Assembly: GCA_900155495.1 (NCBI GenBank)
Contig: FTLJ01000898.1
Coordinates: 1 to 39,055, forward strand
DNA: 39,055 bases
Origin: Porogramme epimiltina
Taxonomy: Eukaryota > Basidiomycota > Agaricomycetes > Polyporales > Polyporaceae
Direction: 5' to 3'
Positions within the stretch are counted from its first letter, which is position 1; every line of letters begins with the position of its first letter. Below, one piece after another: positions 20,055 through 31,774 of the stretch. A program made the translations under genes and the position numbers. The notes beneath the pieces are model-generated. The model did not search any database. It was not told the DNA's origin and saw only the letters and a program-made list of their open reading frames with translations.

Positions 20055-21793
20055 GCTATGTATACGCTGGCGTCTGTATAGAATTAGGTGCGCACACACG
20101 GCTCGCCTCCCGTCCGCAGCTCCCGGCAGGAATGCTCACATTCTTATCTACAGGGGCCTCTCGCGCGTAGGTTTCCGGGAATAGAAAGTTTAAGCATACT
20201 TGTGTTGGCGGTTGACACGCGCCATCTGGTGGCGCGGTGCAGGCCACGGAGTGCAAGAAGCCTCGCGCGGAGCACGGTCGGGCGTGATGTTCACGCTCGC
20301 GACTTCTTCCGTGGGTAACGACAGCGCCTCACTCCGCGGCGACCACCTGGGCCCGTGCACCACATCTGTTCATTCGCGTGCGCCATTTCCGCTCAATGCC
20401 CACCCCGCCACCCCCTCTCCAAGAGGACGCCACAGCCTACCATCGTCGATTGGGCTGGTGTGCTGCCAGTGGATAGCACAGCGGCAGCGGCGCCAAACTG
20501 TCAAAGTTGCAGCGAACCGTCAATGCCGAAGATGGCTACAGTGCGCGACGCCCAAGACAACGGGATGGGAGCGGAGGGAGGGTGCACCGCCCGTAACCGG
20601 CCAGCCTATGCGCACGCGCGGTCGCGACACTTATGCCGTACGTCCTGCGCTCGCGCTGTGTGGGGCCGCTCAGGATTTCGAAGCGGCGGACAATTTTTTT
20701 CCCCGCTCGTCGCGGGGTTTCCGCCCACGGAACACACCGCCTCTCGTATATGGGGGGCCAAGTTCACGAGCGCGTTTTGCCACACAGCACCAGGGCGCGC
20801 GATAACGCCATAATGCCCGGAGCAAGCCTGGGACGAGCCTTCTGCAGGTCTCATGGACGGAGGTACAGCCTTCTCGGACCTGGGGCCCTGGCTTCCTAGG
20901 AACGACCAAGCAATCCAGCGGCGGACGGCCGTGCCGGAACTGAATAGCGATTCCAGCTTCCGTCGGATCCTTGTCGGCGCCCTGTGAGGGATCCATTCCG
21001 GTTTGTGCTGGAACGAGGCTCTGGCCATACTGGCCACGCTGTATTGGTTGGAGCACATGTCGGGCCGCACACCGTAGCGAGCGCAGTCGGTGCGTAGGGT
21101 TCCAGGTGTTCCGCGGCCGATCCCCGCAAAACGAATCGATATACGTGCGAGATTTTGTGGGAGAGAAGAGTGTACGTGCGCGAGAGGATGAGAGAAACAA
21201 CGAGCGAGGGAGCGAGAGAGGTAAAGACAAAGATCGGTGGGGGTCGTTATAGCACAGACAAGGGGTAACCGTGGTTGAAACAAAACAAAACGTACGGGAC
21301 CGGAAAGGGGATTACTACCGACGATGCGAACAGGCGTGGACGGATGAACGAACGAACGGCTGGACGGCGCGTGTGCACGAATGTAATGGAACCAAACAAA
21401 AGAGGAAAGGAGGGGGCGGGAGCGATGAAGTGCGAGGAGCAACGCGTGTACACGAACGACTGTCCGTAATCCCGGGAGACGCCAATAGCACTGAAATGAG
21501 ACAGAGACAGGAGGGAAGTGTGACGGAAGATACTTTAAGTTACATGGATCGAGAATGAGTCGCCCCACAAATGGACGATTGTCTCGCCCTCCTTCTTCCG
21601 AGGGCGCCATGCCAATGTATCTCGGCGGGCCACAGGTTGCGCCCTGAAGGGAGGCTGGAATCGTCCGAATGAGGGGCGGACGTCGACAAAGCACTCCGAT
21701 AGCGATTATACTCATATAGACCCTCCAAGGGATGTATCGTGACGCGGTCAAGTCGTAGTGGCCATCATGCTACAGAGAGCAAGGGTAAGGTCG
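20055..21793. other. 1.7-kb intergenic region between transporter and phosphatase
   Basis: Convergent 3' ends of the transporter (+) and the PPZ-type gene (-). No gene supported. A 381-codon minus frame (20606-21751) has no domain and a composition typical of chance frames in GC-rich DNA. From about 21160 to 21240 the minus strand is strongly pyrimidine-rich, as fungal leaders are, but no credible gene starts below it. Confidence 0.35.
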
Positions 21794-23413
21794 TTATTTG
21801 CGTTTGAATAACACATGAACACACCTCTTCCGCTTGGCCTTCGTCATCTCTTTTCGTAGGGCAGGGCCATCTAGGGGTTTGAGGAGCTCGAAGGCGCAGA
21901 GCAGCTCCTCCGACACGCTGTCCAGAGCCGTGAGAAACCAGCGAACATTCATCAGAAACAGGGAGATCCGTACCTCATGCACGCGCCATAATTGTCGAAC
22001 TCTGCATCGTGGCATTCAGAAGGCGTAAGCGCGGAGTGCGACAAGAATGACTCACCTCCACAATAATTGGGCGCGCTGAATACGGTGACCAGCGTCCTGT
22101 CGTTCCAGAACTCGTACCCGTCCTCCACAACCATGTGTGCGCGGCATATAAGGTCCATATCGTAGCGAACCAGGAACTCGTTGATGACGGCCTTCCCGAA
22201 ACAATAGCTGACACCTCGCTCGTTGTCTTCCCAGTCGACTGCCGTATCTGAAGGGTCTGACCAGAGGAGATCATTGAGCAGACCATAGTCCGGAACATCT
22301 GTTGGTCGCTGTATCCGCTTGATCTCGTCCATGGAATGTAGCGACGGTGAGAGACCGCCATGCACGCAGAAGATCTTTGACGCAACGATGGCAGCAATGG
22401 GCAGGCAATTGAAGACGTCGATGAAGGTCTTCCACGTCTTCAGGTTACACCTTCGTTTGCATTCGTCGTAGAAGCCGTAGACTGGACGCGTCAGACACGG
22501 GTCGGGTAGACAGGAGCAGCGGCGCAGGAGACATACCTCGCGTGACGTTCGCGCACTCGTGGTTTCCGCGCAGCAGGAAGAAGTTCTCAGGGAACTTGAT
22601 CTTGTAACAGAGCAAGAGGAGGATGGTCTCGAGACTCTGTTTTCCCCGATCCACGTAGTCGCCGAGGAACAGGTAGTTCGCCGCCGGCGGGAACCCACAC
22701 ATCTCGAAGAGCCGGATGAGGTCCGAATATTGCCCATGCACGTCGCCGACGATCTTCACTGGTGGCGAGAGTTCGATAAGAGTCGGCTGGCTGAGGAACA
22801 CCTCCCGGGCGGCCTGGCAAATCGCGACGATCTCGGCATTCTTGAGGCAAAGCGACTTGCTCACTTTCCCGGTGTATCCAACATCCAGCAGTCGCTGGAT
22901 CATGTCGTCGATGTCTAGCTGTTTCGCAACCTCCTTCCCATTAGCCTTGTTCGTGACGGGGTCCGCGACGTTGAAGCTGTTGGTTGAACCCGGAGTGGGG
23001 TACCCTGGAGACGTGGAGAGAATCGTGTGGGTGATAGGGATATCCAACGGAGCCGGCTTCCCGTGCATCGGGGGAGACGCTTGTAATGAGTTTGCCTTGG
23101 GGGAAGCGTCGGCGAGGGCGTCGGGAGAGGTGCTTGGGGAGCCTGAAGGCCGGGATCCACTCCCGTTAGGAACGACTGTGCTGCCCTCGGGGTTTGTAAT
23201 TGTCATTGCGGGGGTGCCCGGCGTTGCGGTGGATGCATCGTGGCCGTTTCCTTGGCCAGAAGACGTCTGGGGGGGCGCGCCGCGAATGCTGTTGGTCTGA
23301 GGCGCGTCGTTGGCGTCGTTACTCTGGGCATCAGGAGCTAGGGAGTCGAGGTTGGAGTCTTTCTCCTTATCCTTGCCACCCTTCTTCGACTTCTTGGATT
23401 GCTGCTGTCCCAT
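21794..23413 (-). CDS. PPZ1: PPZ-type serine/threonine protein phosphatase
   Basis: Minus-strand exons 23413-22537, 22481-22056, 22001-21974, 21917-21794; 484 aa. PP1-related phosphatase of the fungal PPZ class, which controls monovalent-cation and pH balance. About 165 N-terminal residues are Ser/Pro/Asn-rich and disordered and begin [11 protein letters not shown]: Gly2 with a following basic patch is an N-myristoylation signal, as in yeast Ppz. The catalytic domain has all PPP motifs: [53 protein letters not shown]. The end reads [15 protein letters not shown] then a Lys/Arg-rich tail. The extreme C-terminus is uncertain: either straight to TAA at 21794, or a further intron starting GTGTGT at about 21810. 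Part of a minus-strand run with the uS17 and 7-TM genes. Confidence 0.9.
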
Positions 23414-23996
23414 GGGGAGTGAGGCGGGCGCGGAAGAAGGCGAGGAAGGCTGTGGCGACTGAGACCGGGTCCTCGAGAGCCTGGAGGTAAATACGGAGAG
23501 GAGTGTTGGCGCCAGCTTGACGAAGTGCGGGGAATAGGCGGTGGGAAAGATGGCGGGGCCGGCGGGGTATGGAGAGCGTCGTTAAAACGTGATAATATGG
23601 TACACGATCGCCAGGACGGAGACGGGGGGAGGACCGGGGTCGAGGAGAGATGGTGGACGCCAAAGCCAGCGTTCTCGCCTCCCTCCCCGGCCAGAACTCG
23701 GGGCGGCCCTATGCCTTGTTTGGCAACTGTTTGGTCCATCACACAATCTCCTCGCCTTGGCACTCCAGGGCACCCCTCCAACCGGCCACTCGCACATTCA
23801 CGCATACCCGCGCACGTGTAGTGCCTCGCATCGCCAGACAAATACAGTGCTCATTCGCGCCACATGCGCACACACATACACAGACCAGGTCGTCGCATGG
23901 GTGCAGTGTCATTTTGATGCAGTCATAGCACATGAGAGTAATAATACCATATCCTACTACGCCCCCTACCGCCAACGCGCCGCGCGCACAGGCAAC
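23414..23996 (-). promoter_or_regulatory. PPZ upstream region / uS17 3' flank
   Basis: About 580 bp. Leader of the PPZ gene on the minus strand (CT-rich near 23414-23470 read on that strand) and, at the right, the uS17 3' UTR. A (CA)n-like run CACACACATACACAGAC lies near 23869-23885. No gene seen. Confidence 0.4.
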
Positions 23997-24739
23997 TCAG
24001 AACTTGCCGAACGACTTCGCCGCAGCCTTGTTCTTCGACACCCGGAGGACGTTGAAACGCACCGTCTTCGACAGCGGCCGGCACTGACCTGCTTGGGATG
24101 AGAACCCATGCGATAGGGGACAATGCGGCAGTACTCACCGACAGTGACGACATCGCCAACCTCTACACGGAAGGCTGGTGATACGTGCGCGGCGAGGTTT
24201 TTGTGGCGCTTCTCGTAACGGTCTACGATAGGCAGATTGATACTGGGGACATGATGCAATCCAGAAAAAGGGTAACGCACTGTATTTGGGGATGTAGTGG
24301 AGGTAGTCCCGACGGATGATGATCGTGCGGGTCATCTTGGTGGAGACGACACGGCCGGTGAGGATGCGGCCGCGGATAGAGACCTCACCAGTGAAGGGGC
24401 ACTTCTTGTCTGGAGCAGAGGTTTGTGTATATCCTCTTGTCGCATGAAAAGAGTATGCACGTACCGATGTAAGTGCCCTGAATCGCCTCCGAGGGAGTCT
24501 TGAAGCCAAGGCCGACATCCTTGTACCACCGCTTCTCCTTGGTCGCGACCTTCTTGCCTGCAGACCGTTACTCCGTGAGTTTCCATCCATCTCTGGCCTT
24601 CTTCACAGTCACGTACCGCGAGTCTTCGCGGCCTGGAAAATGGGCTGCTTCTGGAAAGCCTTCTCAATCTGACAACATAGTGAGATCAGTATTCAAGCCA
24701 GCAGAGAGCATGATCCAAGGGCCTCACCTGTTCGGCCAT
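23997..24739 (-). CDS. RPS11: 40S ribosomal protein S11 (uS17)
   Basis: Minus-strand exons 24739-24728, 24668-24617, 24557-24465, 24409-24281, 24222-24139, 24088-23997; 153 aa, close to the usual 156-158. Cytosolic small-subunit protein binding 18S rRNA. Hallmarks: MAEQ start, [98 protein letters not shown] and C-terminal KSFGKF. The first exon is just MAEQ (12 nt), a common layout in ribosomal protein genes. The YNR junction fixes the acceptor of exon 5 at 24222; an earlier CAG would break the frame. Confidence 0.95.
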
Positions 24740-25218
24740 GGCGAGCGGTGTCTTGAGGATGGGAACGGTGGGACCGGCGGGATAGGCTACCTTCGGAGGT
24801 TTCGAGAGTACGGGCGCTTAGATGGCGGACGCAAGCCACCATCAATAAACTGTACAGTTCGGAGTTACCCGAGCACCACCCTCCCCTTTGATCCTGCCTT
24901 TTTTGGCACGCCGGGGCTCAATGTGTATCTTTTCTCCTTCCTCGCTAGCTCTCACAAATACAACGGATACAGTGAACCAAAAAACAATTTAGAGACACAT
25001 TGGCCGGCACGGGTCTGTTGTATCACTATGATCGTGCGTGTAAGGTAGGAAAATACAGGTACAGTGGGCAGACGCCCAAAAACGACTATGGTACTAGTAC
25101 ATGGTGGATAGCGACAAAGGATACAAGAAATAAAGGCTGATCATGGGGTAGGCGGGATACATCTATATAGTAGGATCCAGAAGAAATATTATACAGCTTA
25201 CATGGGAACATCTCGCAC
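24740..25218 (-). other. gap between uS17 promoter and the 7-TM gene
   Basis: About 480 bp: minus-strand promoter of the uS17 gene on the left and 3' flank of the 7-TM gene on the right, AT-richer after 24940. No gene or clear TATA box seen. Confidence 0.4.
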
Positions 25219-27088
25219 TCATCGCTTTGCCGTGCTAGGACGCCCGAAGGTCTTGGATGACCCAGGTGTCTCTGGTCGGAATCCATCCCGGGTGGGAACT
25301 CGCTCCGTATTCTCCATCGCATTTGGCGGAAGAGGGCTATCCTCCCCACCGAGCGGCTCGCCTGAAGATGTGGCGGGGCGGCTCCCTGCAGATACTTGGC
25401 TCCCGAACGTCCTCAATACTGGACCCTTGAAGACGGGCAACCGGTAACGCGACATCCTCACCGCGTCGTCGGCAGCCTTCGCTCCAATCAATCCTGGGCG
25501 GGGTGCCGGGGAGAGGCCACCACGTGAAGACGTGCTCCGCCTCTGTCCACTGCGCCATTCTCCAAACGTCGATTGGAGGGCGAGCGTACCCGACAGCGGT
25601 CTCGTAAGGATCTTCCCTGGGATAGAGGGCCTCGTCTTCTGTCCGCTTATCCTGCCAGGAGGCTGAGCAACGGGCGCAGCAGCGGGGAGGTCACCATGAG
25701 ATATGCGAGTATTCCTGGCTATTGATTGCACGAAGGATCGAATGTCAAGATCGTTGCCGTCCGCAGCAGCACGGGACGTACTATGCTGAGAGATTTGGAG
25801 GCTCTCTTCCCAGTGGCCACCATTCTTCCCTCGAGGAATGGTGATGAAGCGAGACAGCCACTCTAACCACTTCTCGTATATCTCCTCTTGTGCCGCGAAA
25901 ATCACGAAGAAGATAAGGGGCGTTATTGCTGAGGAATGGTTATGTGAGATAGGTAGAGGGTACAACAGCACAGAGGTCCGTGACGCACCTTCCCATATGA
26001 CGCTCGCACGAACTGGCAGAACCCATGCCTTGTTGGCCCATTTTATGGGTTCCCCCGACACGACACGGTGGTTGTGGATCCACCCTGCAAGGACCGCCGC
26101 ATATAGAACAGCGGACGCCATCGTCACCAGCACTAGGGTTCCGAAACGTGCGAAGCGTCTGGTCTTGACAAATATCCAGCCCGAACGGTCAAGCATGGTG
26201 TCGGAGTTTCGCCACACAACAACGACCATGATAGCAGTGATTGCGACAGCCGCCACTTGTGGCACGAGTGTGAAAACGAGCGAGACTATGCTGAATGCTG
26301 GGTCGTCGAAATAACACGAAGTCTGAAGGCTATGAGGACGAGGACCGGATCGGAGGAAATAAAACCAAGCTTACAATGTTGAAAATGACGCTGACAGGCC
26401 CACGTCTGCGTATGATGGTAGGTATTGGTGTAACTAAAACAGGTAAGGCCCACACTGCGAGCCTATTAGCACAGTTGAGGACGGTATTGGACAGGTACAT
26501 ACCGAAAGGGCCCACACAAAGGCCGTTCACATAGGCCTTCGTGAGCCGGGGGTAATCGTCCGCGCTGCGTTTTGGCCGAACTTGAACCATCATTAAATAC
26601 AAACATGGCTGCAATGAACATAGCTGATGAGACCCATGGTATGGCACAAAAACTGGGACTCTACCCACCAAGGTGAAGCTGACAGCATAGGCCGCCTTAA
26701 CTACTGTGACGTAGCGCAGCCTAAGGCAGGATGAGTAAATTTATAATACTGCTAATTAAGTATATACAGATACTCACAAGATAGAGTCTGCAACACAGAG
26801 ACTGATCATTGAACTAGAATTTTCGATACCGTCGGGAGACAACTCGTCGGGAGCAACCTTGAAGGCGATGGGCAAGATGATATCCAATATAGAACGACAC
26901 AGGCAGGATATAATGAGTCCCCGGACCATTGCGTGTTTAGGGGCAGGAGTGATTACTAGCAGGACGAAAAGTAGAATATTACAACTCTGAGAGTTGTCAG
27001 TTTTACTATCTCTCATAGTTAAGTGATCTCGACGCACCTCCAGACCAATGACCACGGAGGTTAGACTATTCACTATGGCGGCAGTCAT
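25219..27088 (-). CDS. seven-TM GPCR-like protein with long cytosolic tail (uncharacterised)
   Basis: Minus-strand exons 27088-27038, 26986-26778, 26720-26669, 26623-26503, 26454-26375, 26322-25989, 25928-25219; 518 aa with all phases closing. Seven hydrophobic segments: about 10-32 (SCNILLFVLLVITP), 38-58 (LIISCLCRSILDIILPIAF), 88-118 (VKAAYAVSFTLLCSLQPCLY), 140-158 (FVWALPVLVTPIPTII), 185-212 (FSIVSLVFTLVP), 230-252 and 275-297 (TPLIFFVIFAAQEE). Loop 4-5 has SCYFDDPAFS. After TM7 a ~220-residue Ser/Arg/Pro-rich cytosolic tail ends in PSTAKR. Layout (short N-terminus outside, seven helices, big tail) is receptor-like. Basidiomycetes have large families of such uncharacterised proteins; the pheromone receptor STE3 was considered, but its signature segments are not evident. 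Ligand and partners unknown. Confidence 0.6.
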
Positions 27089-28000
27089 CTCTTGAGTGTT
27101 GACGGAGACGTAGTGACTGGGACGAGGGGGAATGGGGGCGTCGTCCGGGATGCCTGTCGCTCATGAGGCAGGGTATATGTCATAATGATTCGAGATGAGA
27201 TGCTGATCGAACCCTGAGGACGAAGGGCCGCGCGTGGGCACGGTGTGTAACATCTGAGGGGAAACTCATGAGAAGATCTGTCCGGAGAGAAGGGAGGAAG
27301 ACCGTCTGAGTGATACAGTTTGACTGCATCGCGAAAAATTAGTCCTGTAGAACAGCAGTGATGATGTGACTTACTGCATGACCGCAGCTGCTCGCAAGGA
27401 CATCTTCTACAGCGTGTAAAGATGGGTATGCCACAACCCGCTTGAATGGAGGTGGCAGGCTACCCTGGCGTCCCATGTCGGTAATGCTGTACACATTATG
27501 AACTGCAGAGTAATATCCGTTCAATGCCTGTGAGTATCCTAGTTATGATGGATCCTCGGCTTTGCGATGAGGCCTTCTCAACGATCTTGTGTGGAGTGTT
27601 TCAATGTCGCGCTCTTGGGATACAAGGTTTAGATAGACCGTGGACCCCTACCCGGCATACCGCAGACAGCAGTGCCCGGGACCGGTCATAGACCACTTGC
27701 TGACTGCGTGGAGCAGGGCGAGTTCTTGGATCAATCACGACGGTCGACCGTCGGACCTGGGCCGAGGTGTCACGCCGAGTGATGCTGCTGGCGCGTGTGT
27801 CACGGGCGCTCTGGCAATCCACGCGCGTCATGCTCTGCAACGCCTGTCCTCTTCATGTTCTTCAATTCCCATCACCTCACCCCTGGGCCACCACCTTGAA
27901 CACGAACGTACTCTCTAGTGTGAACAGTGCAGCAGTGTAACCTTGAACATCCCTTGTCTCTGCATCACCGTTTCACCCCGCCTGTCGCGTGGGGTCACCT
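27089..28000. promoter_or_regulatory. divergent promoter between the 7-TM gene and DNA ligase I
   Basis: About 900 bp serving both starts. Short frames here have no domain; one on the minus strand (27339-27524) is possible but unsupported. A Hsf or TATA signal is not evident. The MCB elements for the ligase lie just downstream, at 28021 and 28039. Confidence 0.4.
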
Positions 28001-31000
28001 ATGCTTGTCACAGTCACGGCACGCGTCAGAGCCCCAATACGCGTCCAGTCGCGTCTACACCGCCGTCTGTGCTTGCCCGCCGTCCGCCACATTCACATCT
28101 CTACCTCTACTGCGATGGGGCGTCAACAGACTCTTGGCAAGTTTAGCTCTGACCATCTTCAATGCTGCGTCTAACCTCCGCCGCTGAAAACAAGGGAACT
28201 TCTTCGGCAAGGCCGGAGGAAATGCCCCCGTTCAGACTAAGCTCGAGGCCGCTCTAGGAGGTAAGAGGAAGCGAGACGCCAAACCCACCACCAAGATACA
28301 GAAAGAAGAGGGCGAGGCAGATGCCCAGGCAAATGCAGCGAGTGAGTCGTCGCCTCGGTGTGCGGGAGGCACTGCCCGTCTGACCATCGTCCCAGCCACG
28401 CGCTCCCCATCTCCGGCCAAAGAAGGTGCGCCTCAGCTGCGGTCTTGGTAGCGGTCTGCGCTCATAGGACTTTCAATTGAAGCGAAACGGCCTGCATCCA
28501 AGAAGCGGAGAATTGTTGAGTCCGACGATGAGGAGATTCCCGAAGGTCCGTACCCTTAGGTCCCTGCATACCGCACAGGCTCTAAAACGCGCTGTACACA
28601 GCCGGCCCGTCCAAGTCTACCTCAGTAGAGAAGGCGGCGGCTTCTACGACCGATGAGAAAGTAGCACTACCCGCGTCCAAGCCAGCCTCAATGGCAGGGA
28701 AAGGCGGATCAAGTGTGCCATCGAAGTCTAAAGCTGCGGCCAGGGAACCTGTGGTCAGGGAGGATTCTGGGGACGAAGATGTTGCAATGTCTTCAAGTCC
28801 GGAGGATGATGCTGACGAGGGTGAAGAGGAGATTGATCCTGATGAGGACCTCGAAGATGAGGAAGAAGGTGCAGCTTCGCAGAAGTAAGTCTACCGTCAT
28901 TGTACGGGCCGTGCACAACCGACGTCCTACCTTTTAGTGCCGAGGCTGTACTATCTCGCACCCAAGATGTCGACCTTCCAAATGGTTGGAAAGCTGGAGA
29001 TCCGTATGTTACCGTCCTGCCTTTACATGTATCTTTATTGACCGTATTATGCAGTGTTCCCTACGCCGCGCTTGCTAAGGTCTTCGCGCTAATCGAAGCC
29101 ACTACTAAACGGCTTGAGAAAACATCCCTTTTGACATCTTTCCTTCTACTTGTCATACGGCGAAGGGCCGAGGGTGACACTCAAAGTCTGCTGCAAGCAG
29201 TTTACCTCTGTATTAACCGAGTATGTGGGCCTTCGCGCGAAGTCTCGTCGTGGAAACTGAGATGTCTTCAGCTTTGCCCGGATTATGTCGGTATTGAACT
29301 CGGAATTGGTGAAAGTCTCCTCATCAAGGCCATTGGCGAGTCTACTGGTAGGAGTCTTGCCACGATCAAGTCTGATCTCAAGAAGGAGGGCGACCTTGGT
29401 CTCGTCGCAATGGTATGCAACGGTCATGATATGTTGGTAAATTATCCACTCAAGTTGGAGAACAGAACTCGAAGAATAGCCAGAAAACGCTTTTCAAGCC
29501 AAAGCCCTTGACACTGCCGACGGTCTTCAAGAACTTGAAGGAAATCGCGTTGAGCAGTGGCCACTCCGTTCGTCAGCAGCATTGTTTAGCCTCACCCCTC
29601 GCTGATCATGTCTTCAGTCGCAAAATAAGAAAGTTTCGATCATAACGAAGCTCCTCGCGTCGTGTCAAGGGCAAGAGGCGAAGTATATTGTGCGCAGTCT
29701 TGAGGGCAAACTTCGCATAGGCAATGCAGAGCGTACGGTCTTGGTCGCTCTCTCGCATGCAGCTGTCATTGCTGAGCAAGAGAAAGGCAAGTACATCTTG
29801 CATAGAGAATTCAGTTTTCATCTGACGTCATTCTAGCAAACAAGAAATTCAACAAGGAGAAGCTTGCTGCTCGTCTCGAAGAAGCGTCTAGCATTCTCAA
29901 GCAGGTCTACAGGTGCGATCTCTCCGACTCAAGTTCAATTGGTTATCTAAAGCCGCCCTCAGCGAACTACCGTCCTATGACCTTGTGATACCTGCGCTAT
30001 TGAATGTCGGAATCGACAAGCTTCGCGAAGAGTGCAAGCTGACGCCCGGCGTCCCGCTGAAACCCATGTTGGCGAAACCCACCAAGGCTATCGGCGAGGT
30101 GCTTGACAAATTCGAGGGCAAAAAGTTCACGTGCGAGTACAAGTACGATGGCGAGCGCGCACAGGTGAGTGTTTAACACCGCCATCCGCTGTGCGTCGGA
30201 CTTATGTGGCACATTGACAGGTCCACAAACTCGAGGATGGCACGATTGCCGTGTTCAGCCGCAATTCCGAAGACATGAGCAAGAAGTATCCCGACCTCAT
30301 GGAGCAGCTGCCGCGGGTGAGTTGTACAACCTGCCGCCCGTTGTCCACAATGCGCTGATATCGTGTCCTTAGTGTGTCAAGGAAGGCACGAAGACGTTTG
30401 TGTTCGACGCCGAGGCGGTGGCCATCGACAAGGACACGGCGAAGCTGCTTCCATTCCAGGAGCTCAGTCGGCGGAAACGCAAGGACGTCAAGGTGGAGGA
30501 CATCAAGGTCCGCGTATGCCTATTTGCATTCGATCTGCTCTACCTTAACGGGGAGGTGCGTCTGAGGATCCGCGGAGCGTTCATGCCTCAGGCTAAACAT
30601 GACACGACCACATATGCCCACAGCCCCTGCTCCACCTCGACTTCGCCGAGCGGCGCAACATGCTCAAGGACCACTTTGAGCCCGTCGAGCTCGAGTTCCA
30701 GTACGCGAAGGCGTCGGATGCGGACACGACGGACGAGATCCAGACGTTCCTCGAGGAGAGCGTCAAGGACGGCTGCGAGGGTCTGATGGTGAAGATGCTC
30801 GAGGGCGAACTCTCGCACTACGAGCCCAGCCGCCGCACCGTAAACTGGCTCAAGGTGGGCCCGCTTCCTGCATTCCGTGCACCCCGGTGCTAATCTTCTC
30901 CGCTCCGCAACCCGGCATACGCCGACCCCCCGCGCGCCCGCGCATGCAGCTCAAGAAAGACTACCTCGCGGGCGTCGGGGACTCGCTCGACCTCGTCGTC

Positions 31001-31633
31001 GTCGGCGCGTACTACGGCAAGGGCAAGCGCACGAACGTGTACGGCGCGTTCCTGCTCGCGTGCTACGACGCGGACGCGGAGGAGTACCAGACGATCTGCA
31101 AGATCGGGACCGGGTTCAGCGACGAGGCGCTGCAGGCGCACCACGAGGCGCTCCGGCCGCTCGAGACGAGCACGCCCCGCGGGGACGTCAAGGCGGGCGG
31201 CGCGAAGCCGGACGTGTGGATCGAGCCCAAGGTCGTCTGGGAGGTGCTCACGGCGGACCTCAGCCTGAGCCCGATATACACCGCTGCGCAGGGTCTGGTA
31301 CGTGTCTGTGCTTTTGCGCGGGTGTGGAGGTTGCGCGGGGTGGAGGGTGGCTTATGGTTTACTTACGTGCACGTTCTCTAGGTCGAGGAGCGCGGCATCT
31401 CGCTGCGCTTCCCGCGGTTTATCAGGGTGCGCGATGACAAGGGCGCGGACGACGCGACGGGCCCGGAGCAGGTGCGTGTTCTGCGGACCCACTGACGTCC
31501 CGCGCTGTGGTCGGGTCAATTCGGCTGACGTGCGCGTGCGCAGATCGCGGAGATGTACCAGCGCCAGGTGCTCGCACAGACGAAGGGCGGGAAGAAGGGC
31601 AAGGGCGGGGCTGCCGACGACGATTTCTGGTAA
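28001..31633 (+). CDS. CDC9: DNA ligase I (ATP-dependent), with a possible mitochondrial long form
   Basis: Nuclear start ATG 28115; 18 exons: 28115-28136, 28195-28341, 28396-28425, 28468-28545, 28602-28884, 28938-29003, 29055-29220, 29272-29412, 29466-29567, 29618-29786, 29837-29912, 29963-30164, 30221-30316, 30373-30555, 30624-30854, 30950-31297, 31382-31471, 31544-31633; 839 aa. It seals nicks and joins Okazaki fragments. N-terminus: PCNA box QQTLGNFF, then a Lys-rich and acidic disordered arm. DNA-binding domain, then the adenylation domain with active-site Lys in [10 protein letters not shown], motifs [21 protein letters not shown], and the OB fold with [15 protein letters not shown]. 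An in-frame ATG at 28001 would add 38 residues ([20 protein letters not shown]...), Arg-rich and without acidic residues, like a mitochondrial presequence; yeast Cdc9 uses the same two-start scheme. Introns 1 and 10 begin with GC. The tail is [16 protein letters not shown]. Confidence 0.95.
28021..28044. promoter_or_regulatory. pair of MCB cell-cycle boxes (ACGCGT)
   Basis: ACGCGT occurs at 28021-28026 and 28039-28044, 13 bp apart edge to edge, 70-95 bp before the nuclear ATG of DNA ligase I. This is the MluI cell-cycle box bound by MBF in fungi, typical of replication genes including yeast CDC9. The pair also lies inside the codons of the possible presequence, so one or both readings may hold. 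Confidence 0.45.
28137..28194 (+). other. GC-AG intron 1 of DNA ligase I, splitting the PCNA box
   Basis: Donor GCAAGT after ...CTTG and acceptor AACAAG; 58 nt. Using the only nearby GT donor (GTTTAG at 28141) puts the next exon out of frame with a stop after 14 codons; the GC donor gives [13 protein letters not shown], an exact PCNA-binding box. Confidence 0.75.
29787..29836 (+). other. GC-AG intron 10 of DNA ligase I
   Basis: Donor GCAAGT after AAAG, acceptor TTCTAG; 50 nt. The GT four bases on (GTACAT) would shift the frame and hit TAG about 18 codons later; the GC donor gives [14 protein letters not shown], in frame with the rest of the protein. Confidence 0.75.
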
Positions 31634-31774
31634 CCGCCGCCCATGATGGTACAGGAGGTATCGGTGGTCGTGTGGGTCGCTTGGTTTTTTTTCGCGATTT
31701 TTGCAATGTTTTACTATTAGGGTAAGTTATGTATAACACGGACATGAACCAAGAACGAGCGATGTCTAAGAATG

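Noticed and set aside
20606..21751. 381-codon open frame on the minus strand
   Set aside because: No domain, no conserved-looking segments, many Arg/Pro/Ser runs expected from GC-rich DNA, and it lies in the shared 3' region of two convergent genes. A translated search with any hit would reopen it.
24241..24281. Upstream CAG acceptor (CCCCAG) for uS17 exon 5
   Set aside because: Using it breaks the frame; the acceptor CGTAG at 24223 gives the invariant [11 protein letters not shown].
25219..27088. Assignment of the 7-TM protein as a STE3 pheromone receptor
   Set aside because: Topology fits, but the characteristic STE3 segments could not be identified and no CaaX pheromone precursor frame was noticed near it. 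A profile search is needed to decide.
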